Assembly (NCBI GenBank): GCA_937921595.1
Contig: CAKZTD010000211.1
Span: 1-35,703 of the forward strand
Length of the DNA stretch: 35,703 nucleotides
Reading direction: 5' to 3'
From: an uncultured Saprospiraceae bacterium
GTDB lineage: Bacteria; Bacteroidota; Bacteroidia; Chitinophagales; Saprospiraceae
The number at the start of each line of letters is the position of its first letter. Positions within the stretch are counted from its first letter, which is position 1. Position numbers and translations under genes: made by a program. Below the pieces are notes generated by a model, which had not been told where the DNA came from, made no database searches, and saw only the letters and a list, made by a program, of their open reading frames with translations. Below are positions 23,478 through 31,177 of the stretch, piece by piece.

Positions 23478-23546
23478 CGGCTTAAGGAATTTTTTCACAG
23501 CTTTAGACGCAATGTTTTGATTGCATACTACCTATGTTCATGACTC

Positions 23547-24983
23547 CTAGTTGCCGTTATCTTCTTTCGGCAATTCCTTAGCTGCTGCTTCATTCCCGTC
23601 TTCTTCCGCACTTGCTTCAGGAGAACCTAGAAACTGAGGAAGATTCATTCCTGCCATGTTGAATAAGTCATTTAAAGGAGGTACCGATTTATACAATCCC
23701 GAGACAAAATTTGAGGTTGAGTTTCCATCACCATTTCCGTTACCACCTTCCCAAACCGTAACTTTGTCAATCTTGATGTTTTTAATTGCTTCTACTTGAG
23801 TTGCAACTAAGTCTTCCAATTTATCAGCAATCAACATCATTACTGCATCTTTAGAATTACCACCAGCAGCTTTCACGATTTGCTCAAAACCTTGAGCTTG
23901 TCTGCTAAGGATTTCATACATACCTTTCGCCTCTGCTTCTCTTTTCATAAAGATCGCATCCGCGTCCCCTTTAGCAAGACGTCGGGTTTGCTCTGCCTCT
24001 GCTTCTGCATCGATCTCCATCTTAAGTTTTGCGATTTCTGCCTGAACAATGACATCTGCTTGTCTCGTTGCCATCTCCCTTGCTGCACGAGCTTCCTCTG
24101 CTTCTTTCTCTGCTAAGTAAGCTTCCTCCAAACCTTTTGCTTTTTGGATTTGCTCTGCCGTCGTTGCTAATCTCAAAGCCTCCGCTTCTTTTACTTGTCG
24201 TTCTGCATTAGACTGAGCAATTAATATTTTAGCTTCATTGGCACCATTGATAGATTTTGCATCTGCATCAGCTTCTCCAATCCGTGCATCTGCATCCGCT
24301 GAAGAAACTTGAATTCTTTTGTCTTTATTTGCATTAGCTTCCCCAATCGATCCATCTCTGTTTTTCTCTGCTACGCTCATCTTCGCATCATTGATTGCTT
24401 TTGCAGCAGCCTCTTTTCCTAGTGCTTCGATATAGCCAGACTCATCTTGAATATCTGTAACATTTACGTTGATCAATAGAAGTCCGATTTTTCGAAGCTC
24501 GGCTCCTACATTTGAAGCAACGTTCGTTAAAAATTTATCTCGGTCAGAGTTTATTTCCTCAATGTCCATCGTTGCAACCACCAAACGCAATTGTCCGAAT
24601 ATGATATCTTTAGCAATGTCTCGAATTTGATCTTGCGTTTTGCCAAGAAGACGTTCCGCAGCATTTAGCATTGAGCCTTCCTGATTTGAAATACCAACTG
24701 TAAAACGAGAAGGTACATTGACTCGAATATTTTGTTTGGAAAGTGCACCTCTAAGATCTACATCAATAGAGATTGGCGTCAAGTCGAGGTATTCATAATC
24801 CTGAATGACTGGCCATACAAATGCGGCTCCACCTGCTAAACATTTAGCTGAGCCTCCACCTGTCTTTCCGTAGATAACTAATATTTTATCAGAGGGACAC
24901 CGTCGGTATCGGGTAACTGCCCAGAGCAGTGTAAACACTATTAGTGCTATGAACGCTACTGTAAGACCTGCAAATAATTCCAT
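23547..24983 (-). CDS. Flotillin-like SPFH protein
   Basis: The 478-aa protein has an N-terminal membrane segment (about 5-25), an SPFH/band-7 domain (about 30-200; GAAFVWPVIQDYEYLDLTPISID and VNVTDIQDESGYIEALG are typical of flotillins), and a long A/E/K/R coiled coil with repeated EA-rich heptads (about 200-370). The variable C-terminus contains KVTVWEGGNGNG and FVSGLYKSVPPLNDLF. It is the FloT/YqiK type that organises ordered membrane microdomains. The upstream NfeD-like gene is its usual partner. The gap between them is 301 nt, so a separate flotillin promoter may exist. Confidence 0.94.
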   Translation of the reverse strand: MELFAGLTVAFIALIVFTLLWAVTRYRRCPSDKILVIYGKTGGGSAKCLAGGAAFVWPVIQDYEYLDLTPISIDVDLRGALSKQNIRVNVPSRFTVGISNQEGSMLNAAERLLGKTQDQIRDIAKDIIFGQLRLVVATMDIEEINSDRDKFLTNVASNVGAELRKIGLLLINVNVTDIQDESGYIEALGKEAAAKAINDAKMSVAEKNRDGSIGEANANKDKRIQVSSADADARIGEADADAKSINGANEAKILIAQSNAERQVKEAEALRLATTAEQIQKAKGLEEAYLAEKEAEEARAAREMATRQADVIVQAEIAKLKMEIDAEAEAEQTRRLAKGDADAIFMKREAEAKGMYEILSRQAQGFEQIVKAAGGNSKDAVMMLIADKLEDLVATQVEAIKNIKIDKVTVWEGGNGNGDGNSTSNFVSGLYKSVPPLNDLFNMAGMNLPQFLGSPEASAEEDGNEAAAKELPKEDNGN

Positions 24984-25284
24984 AAAATTTTGATTTTGTG
25001 AGTTAATCTAAAATTGGTTAATAGTTGTTGTTTAAAATGTGTTTTTCTTAGCTTTAAGATTTTGACTGTTGTTAGCCTGTTTTATTTTATACCATGAGTT
25101 TGAAATTCGTCATAACGTTTTAGTAATTTTTTACATAGTAAATCCATGTTGAAAAGGTAACATTATCTTTTCAATTAAGGCAAATTCCTTAGCACATGAA
25201 CGAGGTTCAAGAAATGTTTAGAATAGACCTAAGAAGATTTATTATTGTAATTTTATTTTGAAACTTTTAAGCGTGTTTTAGCTT
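24984..25284. other. Spacer between NfeD-like and flotillin genes
   Basis: This 301-nt stretch on the minus-strand transcript has no coding frame and no TAnnTTTG box. It contains a perfect 8-bp inverted repeat, TTGAAAAG (25149-25156) and CTTTTCAA (25167-25174), and a small TGAAC/GTTCA dyad near 25198-25210. A flotillin promoter or processing site may lie here. Confidence 0.4.
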
Positions 25285-25887
25285 CTATAAAGCTATTGTC
25301 GGTTCTACTAAAAGTATGTCATTGTTTAATACTTCTACCACTTTGATCTTTGTACCAGTAGGTATTGCATCTCCATCAGTGACTGCATCCAATTCTTGAA
25401 TTGCGCCTTTGATTTTTAAATGTATTTTACCTTGGCCATTTTTATTGGCTGGAATCGGGATATAAACTTCACCATTTTTTAAAATGGCCTTTTTTAAATT
25501 TACCGTTCCAGATTCACTCATCTGATGAAAAAGGTACATCATATAAGCCACCAATAACATGGCAATAGTTCCGGCAGCGAAAGCCAAGGTTATTGCGAGC
25601 CAGGAAGCTCCACCACCATTTAATACTACAACTCCAGTCCAACCAAAGAAAGTGAAAAAAGCGATAATACCTCTGACCGATAATACAGAAAATCCAGGAT
25701 CTAAATCAAGACCAATTTCTGCATCTCCTCCGATATCGAGATCTGTTTCTCCATCGAAGTCCAAACCAATAATACTTAAGACAAATTGTATAAGGAAAAG
25801 CACACTGAAGATCAGGGCGATTGCCCAGAATACCTTCTCCGCATTGTTGAGCGGTTCCCACCATTCTTCTATGAATAATAATCCCAT
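25285..25887 (-). CDS. NfeD/YqiJ-like membrane protein, flotillin partner
   Basis: The 200-aa product has a first transmembrane helix at about 20-40, then an acidic, Gly/Asp-rich extracytoplasmic loop (DFDGETDLDIGGDAEIGLD), two further helices (about 70-90 and 95-118), and a C-terminal beta domain. In that domain, GEVYIPIPANKNGQGKIHLKIKGAIQEL and GTKIKVVEVLNNDILLVEP fit the OB fold of NfeD proteins. It lacks the ClpP-like protease half, so it is the short NfeD1b/YuaF/YqiJ type usually encoded beside flotillins. The next gene on the strand is a flotillin, supporting a joint role in membrane microdomains. Confidence 0.87.
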   Translation of the reverse strand: MGLLFIEEWWEPLNNAEKVFWAIALIFSVLFLIQFVLSIIGLDFDGETDLDIGGDAEIGLDLDPGFSVLSVRGIIAFFTFFGWTGVVVLNGGGASWLAITLAFAAGTIAMLLVAYMMYLFHQMSESGTVNLKKAILKNGEVYIPIPANKNGQGKIHLKIKGAIQELDAVTDGDAIPTGTKIKVVEVLNNDILLVEPTIAL

Positions 25888-26202
25888 GATCTTGATTAGT
25901 TGATACTTTTCAGAATATTAGAACTAGTCTGTTAATAATATTCTTTTTAATTTTTGGTTTCTTGGGTAAACGATTATTCGTTGTTAGTATAAATATGCAT
26001 CTAAAAGTTAAAATTATCCTAATCTATCGACAAATGACGTTGGAATTTCGGCAAATGATTCAGAATGAATAATTATTGACACTAATTTGATAAATAAGCT
26101 TAGAAGAATATCAATTAAAGGTTCCTAATTTTTAGTTATGGTATGAAAACTTATTAACTTTACGGGCATTCTTGCTGGACTTAGGAACACGTTATTTATT
26201 TC
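25888..26202. other. Divergent intergenic region NfeD-like / prs
   Basis: This 315-nt, very AT-rich spacer carries the prs -7-like box at 26155-26163 on the plus strand. No clear minus-strand -7 box for the NfeD-like gene and no hairpin worth listing were found. Confidence 0.4.
26155..26163 (+). promoter_or_regulatory. Near-consensus -7 box for prs
   Basis: TAACTTTAC differs from TAnnTTTG only at the last base of the TTTG part. It lies 39 nt upstream of the ATG at 26203. The -33 box is not clear. Confidence 0.4.
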
Positions 26203-27183
26203 ATGTTTTTAAAAGAATGCCCACCAGCAAATCACTTCAAAATCTTTTTCAAATTGGACGTTAAACTATTTTCAGGAATTAGTTCCGAATATCTTTCAGA
26301 GAAGATTGCGGACTACTACGGCTTTCCATTAGGAGAGAAAACTTTACTAAGATTCAGTGATGGTGAAATGCAACCGATCATCAACGAGTCTGTTCGGGGC
26401 TCTTATGTTTTCTTTATTCAATCAACTTTCGCACCTGCAGAAAACTTATTAGAGTTGTTATTATTAATAGACTCAGCTAAGCGGGCATCAGCAGGATATA
26501 TTACAGCGGTCATTCCTTATTTTGGATATGCACGTCAGGATCGAAAAGATAAACCACGAGTTCCAATCTCTGCTAAGTTATTAGCTACAATGATTGAAGC
26601 GGCTGGTGCTAATCGGATTATGACAATGGATTTTCACGCAGACCAGATTCAAGGATTCTTTGATATTCCTGTGGATCATTTGAAGAGTGAAGCCATTTAT
26701 ATTCCTTATTTCAAAGAGCAAGATCTTTCTAATGTGACTTTTGCTTCTCCAGATGTAGGAGGTGTAAAGAGAGCAAGAACCTATGCGAAGTATTTTGAGC
26801 GAGAATTAGTGATTTGTGATAAATACAGAAAGCGTGCTAATGAAATTGCTGGGATGACAGTGATCGGAGATGTAAAAGGAGCGGATGTCATTCTAGTAGA
26901 TGATATCGTAGATACTGCAGGTACTTTATGTAGAGCGGCAGATATACTGATGGAGAAAGGTGCGAAAAGTGTTCGAGCAATCTGTACTCACCCTGTTCTT
27001 TCAGGAAATGCTTATGACAATATTGAAAAATCAAAAATTCAAGAAATCATCGTTTGTGATACGCTTCCTTTAAAGAAAAAGTCGAAGAAGGTCAAAGTTT
27101 TATCTGTTGCTAAGCTATTTGCTAGAGCAATTAGAAATACACATGAGCATCGATCTATTTCTGCACTTTTTGTAGATGGATGA
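26203..27183 (+). CDS. prs: Ribose-phosphate pyrophosphokinase (PRPP synthetase)
   Basis: It makes phosphoribosyl pyrophosphate from ribose 5-phosphate and ATP for nucleotide, His and Trp synthesis. The 326-aa product contains KLFSGISSEYLSEKIA (substrate-binding N-terminus), the catalytic flexible loop start YARQDRKDKPR (109-119), MDFHADQIQGFF, and the PRPP-binding loop VDDIVDTAGTL near 233-243. The N-terminus has about 18 residues more than most homologs (MFLKECPPANHFKIFFKL). The true start could therefore be the in-frame TTG at 26251, but the promoter position suits 26203. A double terminator follows. Confidence 0.95.
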   Translation: MFLKECPPANHFKIFFKLDVKLFSGISSEYLSEKIADYYGFPLGEKTLLRFSDGEMQPIINESVRGSYVFFIQSTFAPAENLLELLLLIDSAKRASAGYITAVIPYFGYARQDRKDKPRVPISAKLLATMIEAAGANRIMTMDFHADQIQGFFDIPVDHLKSEAIYIPYFKEQDLSNVTFASPDVGGVKRARTYAKYFERELVICDKYRKRANEIAGMTVIGDVKGADVILVDDIVDTAGTLCRAADILMEKGAKSVRAICTHPVLSGNAYDNIEKSKIQEIIVCDTLPLKKKSKKVKVLSVAKLFARAIRNTHEHRSISALFVDG

Positions 27184-27255
27184 TCCTAATATTTAGAAAA
27201 TAGATGTATTAACACATCAACATAAAGGCCATTTCATAGTCTTGTTAATATGTCT

Positions 27256-27331
27256 AAGACGGTAAAGAAGGGATAAATCGTAAATATTTAGCCCTTCTTT
27301 ACCATCTTTAGCTCCTTTGAGCTTCTTTTTT
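27256..27331 (+). terminator. Tandem intrinsic terminators after prs
   Basis: GGTAAAGAAGGG (27261-27272) and CCCTTCTTTACC (27292-27303) form a perfect 12-bp stem, extended outward by AAGA/TCTT past a mismatch. Directly after, AGCTC (27310-27314) pairs with GAGCT (27319-27323), followed by TCTTTTTT. Confidence 0.85.
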
Positions 27332-27364
27332 ATTAAAATTCATGCAAAATTTATAGAAAATGAC

Positions 27365-27373
27365 TATCTTTGC
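27365..27373 (+). promoter_or_regulatory. -7 box for rplY
   Basis: TATCTTTGC is an exact TAnnTTTG match, 68 nt upstream of the ATG and directly after the prs terminators. The -33 region is weak. Confidence 0.55.
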
Positions 27374-27440
27374 GTGCATTTTCGTGAAATGTAGAATGAA
27401 ATCATTAAAAAATTAAGAATTTAGCATAAAGCTTTTTGTT

Positions 27441-28058
27441 ATGAAATCAATTGCGATTACAGGAAATCAAAGAACGGACTTTGGGAAAAAATCAACTAAG
27501 TTGACACGTCGTGAAGGTCTAGTTCCTTGCGTTATTTATGGAAGTGGAAATAATGTACACTTTACTTCTGATTCTAAGAGTTTTAAAAACTTAGTATACA
27601 CTCCAGATTTTAAAGTTGCAAATATTACTGTTGACGGTAATGATTACAAATGTATTGTAAAAGCAATTCAATTTCACCCAGTGACAGATAAGATTCAACA
27701 CATTGATTTCCTTCAATTAGTGGATGGTAATAAAATGAAAGTTGAAATTCCTATTCGTTTTAAAGGTGTCGCTCCAGGTACAAAAGCGGGTGGTAAACTT
27801 ACTCAGAAACTAAGAAGAGTAAAAATAAAAACTACTCCTGAGTATTTGGTAGATGAGCTTTTTGTTGATATCAGTGACCTACAATTAGGAAGTTCTGTAA
27901 AAGTAAAAGACATCGAATTAAAAGAAGGAATGGCTTTAGAAACTTCTGCAGGTATTCCTGTTGCTTCAGTTGAAGTACCAAGAGCATTACGTAGTGCTAT
28001 GGATGGTGTTGATGGAGAAGAAGCTGCTGAAGGAGAGGCTGCTACTGAAGGAGAATAA
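27441..28058 (+). CDS. rplY: 50S ribosomal protein L25 / general stress protein Ctc
   Basis: This 5S-rRNA-binding protein of the large ribosomal subunit occurs here in the long Ctc/TL5 form with two domains. The N-terminal L25 domain (about 1-93) contains TDFGKKSTKLTRREGLVPCVIYG and FHPVTDKIQHIDFLQL. The C-terminal beta domain (about 95-185) contains VEIPIRFKGVAPGTKAGGKL and LFVDISDLQLGSSVKV. It ends in an acidic E/A/G-rich tail, common in Bacteroidota. Length is 205 aa. It is a single gene with its own promoter and a strong terminator. Confidence 0.97.
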   Translation: MKSIAITGNQRTDFGKKSTKLTRREGLVPCVIYGSGNNVHFTSDSKSFKNLVYTPDFKVANITVDGNDYKCIVKAIQFHPVTDKIQHIDFLQLVDGNKMKVEIPIRFKGVAPGTKAGGKLTQKLRRVKIKTTPEYLVDELFVDISDLQLGSSVKVKDIELKEGMALETSAGIPVASVEVPRALRSAMDGVDGEEAAEGEAATEGE

Positions 28059-28080
28059 TTAAGATATTATTTTTATATTT

Positions 28081-28116
28081 AAAGGGACATAAGCCAATTG
28101 GTTTATGTCCCTTTTT
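28081..28116 (+). terminator. Intrinsic terminator of rplY
   Basis: AAAGGGACATAAGCC (28081-28095) pairs with GGTTTATGTCCCTTT (28100-28114) over 15 bp with one G-U pair, an AATT loop and a following T-run. Confidence 0.92.
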
Positions 28117-28154
28117 AGTTTTGTTTCGTCACTTATAAAAACTGAGATCATATA

Positions 28155-28928
28155 ATGAGTAACCTGAAAGTTTCCTTAATTCAAGCCTCTTTGCATTGGG
28201 AAGATGTATCTCGAAACTTATCAGCTTTTTCTAAAAAGATGATAGACCTGAAAGGACAAACAGATTTAATTGTACTTCCAGAAATGTTTACTACAGGATT
28301 TAGTATGAATGCGGTTTCGGTTGCAGAAGATATGAATGGAAAGACGATGGGGTGGTTGAAAGATCAGGCAAGTCAATTAGATTGTGCGATTACAGGTAGT
28401 TTTATTGCAAAAGAGAATGACCTTTTTTATAACCGACTTATATTTATGCAACCGGATGGGCAGTATTTTCAATATGACAAACGGCATTTATTCACCTTAG
28501 CAAAAGAGCATCATACTTATCAAGCAGGCAAAGAACGATTGATTGTGGAGTGGAGAGGCTGGAAAATTTGTCCACTAGTATGTTACGATCTTCGTTTTCC
28601 AGTGTGGAGTAGAAATACAGCGGATTATGATCTGTTAATTTATGTTGCTAATTGGCCTGAAACCCGAGCTTTACACTGGAAAGCATTGTTGAAAGCCAGA
28701 GCAATTGAAAATCAATCTTTTACCATTGGTGTTAATCGGGTAGGAACAGATGAAAAAGGTTTTATCTATAGTGGAGATACTTCATTGATTGATTACTATG
28801 GAACTGTTTTGTATCGCACCACGAAGTCGGAAGATGTGTTTACGACAAGCCTTTCTAAAGAAGAACTCTCAACTTATCGGTCTAAATTAGATTTCTTACC
28901 AGATCGCGATTCTTTCCGCATTATATAA
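28155..28928 (+). CDS. Nitrilase-superfamily amidohydrolase, omega-amidase type (YafV/Nit2-like)
   Basis: The 257-aa carbon-nitrogen hydrolase has the complete Glu-Lys-Cys triad: E43 in LPEMFTTGF, K109 in YDKRHLFTLAKEHH, and C143 in LVCYDLRFPVW. The segments NWPETRALHWKALLKARAIENQ and GVNRVGTDEKGFIYSGDTSLID match omega-amidases, which hydrolyse alpha-ketoglutaramate and alpha-ketosuccinamate in methionine and glutamine salvage. It is cytoplasmic. It sits between rplY and an NlpC/P60 gene with no apparent operon partner. Confidence 0.93.
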   Translation: MSNLKVSLIQASLHWEDVSRNLSAFSKKMIDLKGQTDLIVLPEMFTTGFSMNAVSVAEDMNGKTMGWLKDQASQLDCAITGSFIAKENDLFYNRLIFMQPDGQYFQYDKRHLFTLAKEHHTYQAGKERLIVEWRGWKICPLVCYDLRFPVWSRNTADYDLLIYVANWPETRALHWKALLKARAIENQSFTIGVNRVGTDEKGFIYSGDTSLIDYYGTVLYRTTKSEDVFTTSLSKEELSTYRSKLDFLPDRDSFRII

Positions 28929-29020
28929 TATCTCAACTTCTATTATCGTTTTTTGATCATTCTATGAACCTTAAAGCTTAAAATCAAGTATAAATACGAA
29001 TCAAGTTTGAGAGGTATTAA

Positions 29021-29155
29021 AATGACATCAGTACTTAATTTTAACCTGAGCCTAAACAGTATTCGACATTAGGAGAGTCCGAAAATCTAATAACTAATGC
29101 CGTTTTTCCTTAGCTTATAATAAATTTAACTAATGTTATTTAAACCCTGACTGGT
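29021..29155 (+). repeat. Dispersed intergenic repeat, copy A
   Basis: Box 1 is CTTAATTTTAACCTGAG (29034-29050). The middle box is CATTAGGAGAGTCCGAA (29067-29083). Box 2 is TAATGCCGTTTTT (29095-29107), followed by TTAGC and a ttAAACCCTGACTGG tail. Copy B shares boxes 1 and 2 exactly and the tail; copy C shares the middle box and box 2. Confidence 0.6.
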
Positions 29156-29180
29156 CTTATTAGTCAATAGATTAAATAAA

Positions 29181-29208
29181 AAAAGCGACTCAGAAAACTG
29201 AATCGCTT
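29181..29208 (-). terminator. Hairpin with minus-strand U-tract
   Basis: AAGCGACTCAG (29183-29193) pairs with CTGAATCGCTT (29198-29208), one mismatch, across AAAA. The A-run before it makes a good terminator only for minus-strand transcription, yet both neighbouring genes are on the plus strand. Confidence 0.5.
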
Positions 29209-29210
29209 AA

Positions 29211-29282
29211 ACTCGTTGAAAGCAATATTTTAAAAAATAACCCTATTAACTAACCTATTGACAACGAGTATTTTCTTTTTTT
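29211..29282 (+). promoter_or_regulatory. Long-spacer inverted repeat with U-tract before the NlpC/P60 gene
   Basis: ACTCGTTG (29211-29218) is perfectly complementary to CAACGAGT (29262-29269), which is followed by ATTTTCTTTTTTTC. The U-tract ends about 13 nt before the ATG at 29296. It could be a leader terminator (attenuator) or the real end of the nitrilase transcript. Confidence 0.4.
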
Positions 29283-29295
29283 CATAAGCCTATAT

Positions 29296-29799
29296 ATGAT
29301 AAAGAACGATTTTAAACTCATTATGTTGTTTGCTGTTTTGGCATTTTTTGTCTCTTCTTGCTCTGTCAACAAGCAAAATGTACAAAGAAAAAGCCCATTG
29401 TCTAGTAATGAAAGCCATCTTCGGAAGGATTTGGAGCGTTACGCAAAAAAGCAAATAGGAGTGAAATATAAATATGGAGGAAGCAGTCCCAAAGGCTTTG
29501 ATTGCTCTGGTTTTACCAGTTATGTGTTTGACAAAGCGAATGTTGCAGTATCACGAAGTTCTAAGCTTCAAGCCAAAGATGGGAAGTCTGTTAATATAAA
29601 ATGGGCAAAAAAAGGCGATTTACTATTTTTCGGTAGAGGAGGGACGATAAGTCATGTAGCTTTGATTTTGGAAAATACTAAAGATGGAATCAAAGTAATA
29701 CACAGTACTTCATCGAAAGGAGTAATCGTGGAGAATGTTTCAAAGTCCTCTTATTGGAAAAAGCGGATTATGTTTGCTAGAAATATATTGGTTAAGTAG
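29296..29799 (+). CDS. NlpC/P60-family lipoprotein, peptidoglycan endopeptidase
   Basis: The 167-aa product has a type II signal peptide with lipobox VSSC (C22). The NlpC/P60 domain covers about 45-165. The catalytic residues are visible: C70 in GFDCSGFTSYVF, H120 in GTISHVALIL and H136 in KVIHSTSS. Such enzymes cleave the gamma-D-Glu to meso-diaminopimelate bond in peptidoglycan stem peptides (Spr/MepS-like). It is probably anchored in the envelope. The gene has structured DNA on both sides and no operon partner. Confidence 0.94.
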   Translation: MIKNDFKLIMLFAVLAFFVSSCSVNKQNVQRKSPLSSNESHLRKDLERYAKKQIGVKYKYGGSSPKGFDCSGFTSYVFDKANVAVSRSSKLQAKDGKSVNIKWAKKGDLLFFGRGGTISHVALILENTKDGIKVIHSTSSKGVIVENVSKSSYWKKRIMFARNILVK

Positions 29800-29822
29800 G
29801 AATGCGAATTAGTCTTGAAAGC

Positions 29823-29930
29823 TATGACAGGATCATTAGAGCTTAATTTTAACCTGAGTAATGCCGTTTTTATTAGCGTGGAGCAAATTAAAAACTAAGA
29901 ATATTTTAAGCCCTGATTGAAAATAGGTAT
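29823..29930 (+). repeat. Dispersed intergenic repeat, copy B
   Basis: CTTAATTTTAACCTGAG (29842-29858) is immediately followed by TAATGCCGTTTTT (29859-29871). Both are identical to copy A, but copy B lacks the 44-nt middle part. The TTAGC and TTAAGCCCTGATTG tail is also shared. It lies between the NlpC/P60 stop and its terminator. Confidence 0.6.
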
Positions 29931-29945
29931 AACGATTTAAGAATA

Positions 29946-29990
29946 AAAAAAATGAAGAACTAAGGATAGCCTTAATTCTTCATTTTTGTT
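29946..29990. terminator. Bidirectional intrinsic terminator
   Basis: ATGAAGAACTAAGG pairs with CCTTAATTCTTCAT (one mismatch) across ATAG. It is flanked by an A-run and TTTTTGTTTT. It lies between the convergent NlpC/P60 and prohibitin-like genes. Confidence 0.82.
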
Positions 29991-30030
29991 TTAAGTCATT
30001 TGAAGATTAATTAAATCTTCGCAACATAGA

Positions 30031-30846
30031 TTAGTTATTCAAGATAAGAGGAAGTCCTCCATCTCCACCACCAACAATAACTACTTTAGAATTTGGAGAT
30101 TTTGCTAACTCAAGTGTTGCTTCAATTCCTTTATCCTGTAAAATCTTATCCGTCAAACTTGCATTAAGAATTCTATTCGCATCCGCTTTTGCTTGTGCTT
30201 CAATTACCCGACGTTCAGATTCTTTACGCTCTCTTTCCAAACGGAATTCATATTCTAATGAAGATTGTTCCTCTTTTAGTTTACGTTCGATTGCCGCTTT
30301 CAGCGTTTCAGGAAGTTCAACTTCTCTAATCAAAATCGCATCTAGGATAAGGTGTTTTTTAGTAATATTCTCTGATGTTCTTTGATAAATTTCATCTTGA
30401 ATAGCCTCTCTTTTACTAGAATACAATTCTTCAGGAAGATATTTACCGATCACCTCTCTGGTCGCAGAACGAATCTCAGGAATAATGATTCTGTTCAAAT
30501 AATTTGGACCAATTTCATCATGTAAGAATCCAATCTTATCACCAAGCGGGCTATAACGATAAGAAAGTTCGACATTAATCTGGAGACCATTTTTAGAAAG
30601 AACAGTCATTTTTTCTAATCCTTCATTAGTTCGTACATCGTAGATAAACATATGATTCCAAGGAGCGATTACATGGAATCCCTGGCCATAAGTAACTTCT
30701 GTGTCAAGTCCACCGCTAAATCTTTTAAAAAGAACTCCTTTTTGTCCTGGATCAATGGTTAGGAAAATACTACTAGAAAGGGCAAGAATAATGATCAATC
30801 CGATCATTGCCATAATACCGAAAGTGAATAGCTTATTTTGTTTCAT
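30031..30846 (-). CDS. Prohibitin-like SPFH protein
   Basis: The 271-aa membrane protein has an N-terminal transmembrane helix (about 8-30) and an SPFH/prohibitin domain (about 30-200). Within it, DPGQKGVLFKRFSGG, YGQGFHVIAPWNHMFIYDVRT and the helix EIRSATREVIGKYLPEELYSSKREAIQ match prohibitins. A coiled-coil tail follows (KLKEEQSSLEYEFRLERERKES to about 235). It ends with SPNSKVVIVGGGDGGLPLIL, as prohibitins often do. Prohibitins and HflK/C form large membrane rings that modulate the FtsH protease. No ftsH or hflK is nearby. It is the second SPFH protein in this window. Confidence 0.92.
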   Translation of the reverse strand: MKQNKLFTFGIMAMIGLIIILALSSSIFLTIDPGQKGVLFKRFSGGLDTEVTYGQGFHVIAPWNHMFIYDVRTNEGLEKMTVLSKNGLQINVELSYRYSPLGDKIGFLHDEIGPNYLNRIIIPEIRSATREVIGKYLPEELYSSKREAIQDEIYQRTSENITKKHLILDAILIREVELPETLKAAIERKLKEEQSSLEYEFRLERERKESERRVIEAQAKADANRILNASLTDKILQDKGIEATLELAKSPNSKVVIVGGGDGGLPLILNN

Positions 30847-31177
30847 GTTTTAATTAATTTACTTTTTTATGTTTTCTCAAAATATAACAGAAATAAAGAG
30901 AAGAGGTTCTCATATTTCTATCAATACCGTAATTATTTGGACTAAGATAGTTGTTATTGCTCGTAATTGAGGACTTCAGCAATGTAAATATTATTTTTGA
31001 ATGTTTACTGCATAGAAAGCCATACTTTTACGTATATATATTTGTAGTTGTTCAAAAAGAAATCAGTGATTTATAGGCAAGCCATGGACTCCTAATAAAT
31101 CAGTTGTTTTAATTTCCGCAGCTTTGGCTACGCAAAAAAATCAAAATACATTCTCGAACAAGTTATTTAAACCTATA
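30847..31177. other. Divergent intergenic region prohibitin-like / DUF2279
   Basis: This 331-nt AT-rich spacer carries a plus-strand -7 box at 31037-31045. A CAAAATATA string at 30878-30886 reads TATATTTTG on the minus strand and could be a stretched -7 box for the prohibitin-like gene. The frame open from a TTG at 31124 leads into the next gene but lacks signal-peptide features before 31178. Confidence 0.4.
31037..31045 (+). promoter_or_regulatory. Candidate -7 box for the DUF2279 gene
   Basis: TATATTTGT matches TAnnTTTG on the plus strand, about 130 nt upstream of the preferred ATG at 31178. No good -33 box was found. Confidence 0.35.

Larger units (their letters stand above)
28929..29295. 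other. Gene-free region with repeat and hairpins
   Basis: The 367-nt stretch holds a copy of a dispersed repeat (29021-29155), a hairpin at 29181-29208 and a long-spacer inverted repeat ending in a U-tract (29211-29282). There is no coding frame. The order suggests that the repeat lies in the 3' part of the nitrilase transcript and the hairpins form the leader of the next gene. Confidence 0.5.

Noticed and set aside
23880-24116. Cys/Phe-rich plus-strand frame opposite flotillin
   Set aside because: It mirrors the A/E/R-rich coiled coil of the flotillin gene and has no independent support.
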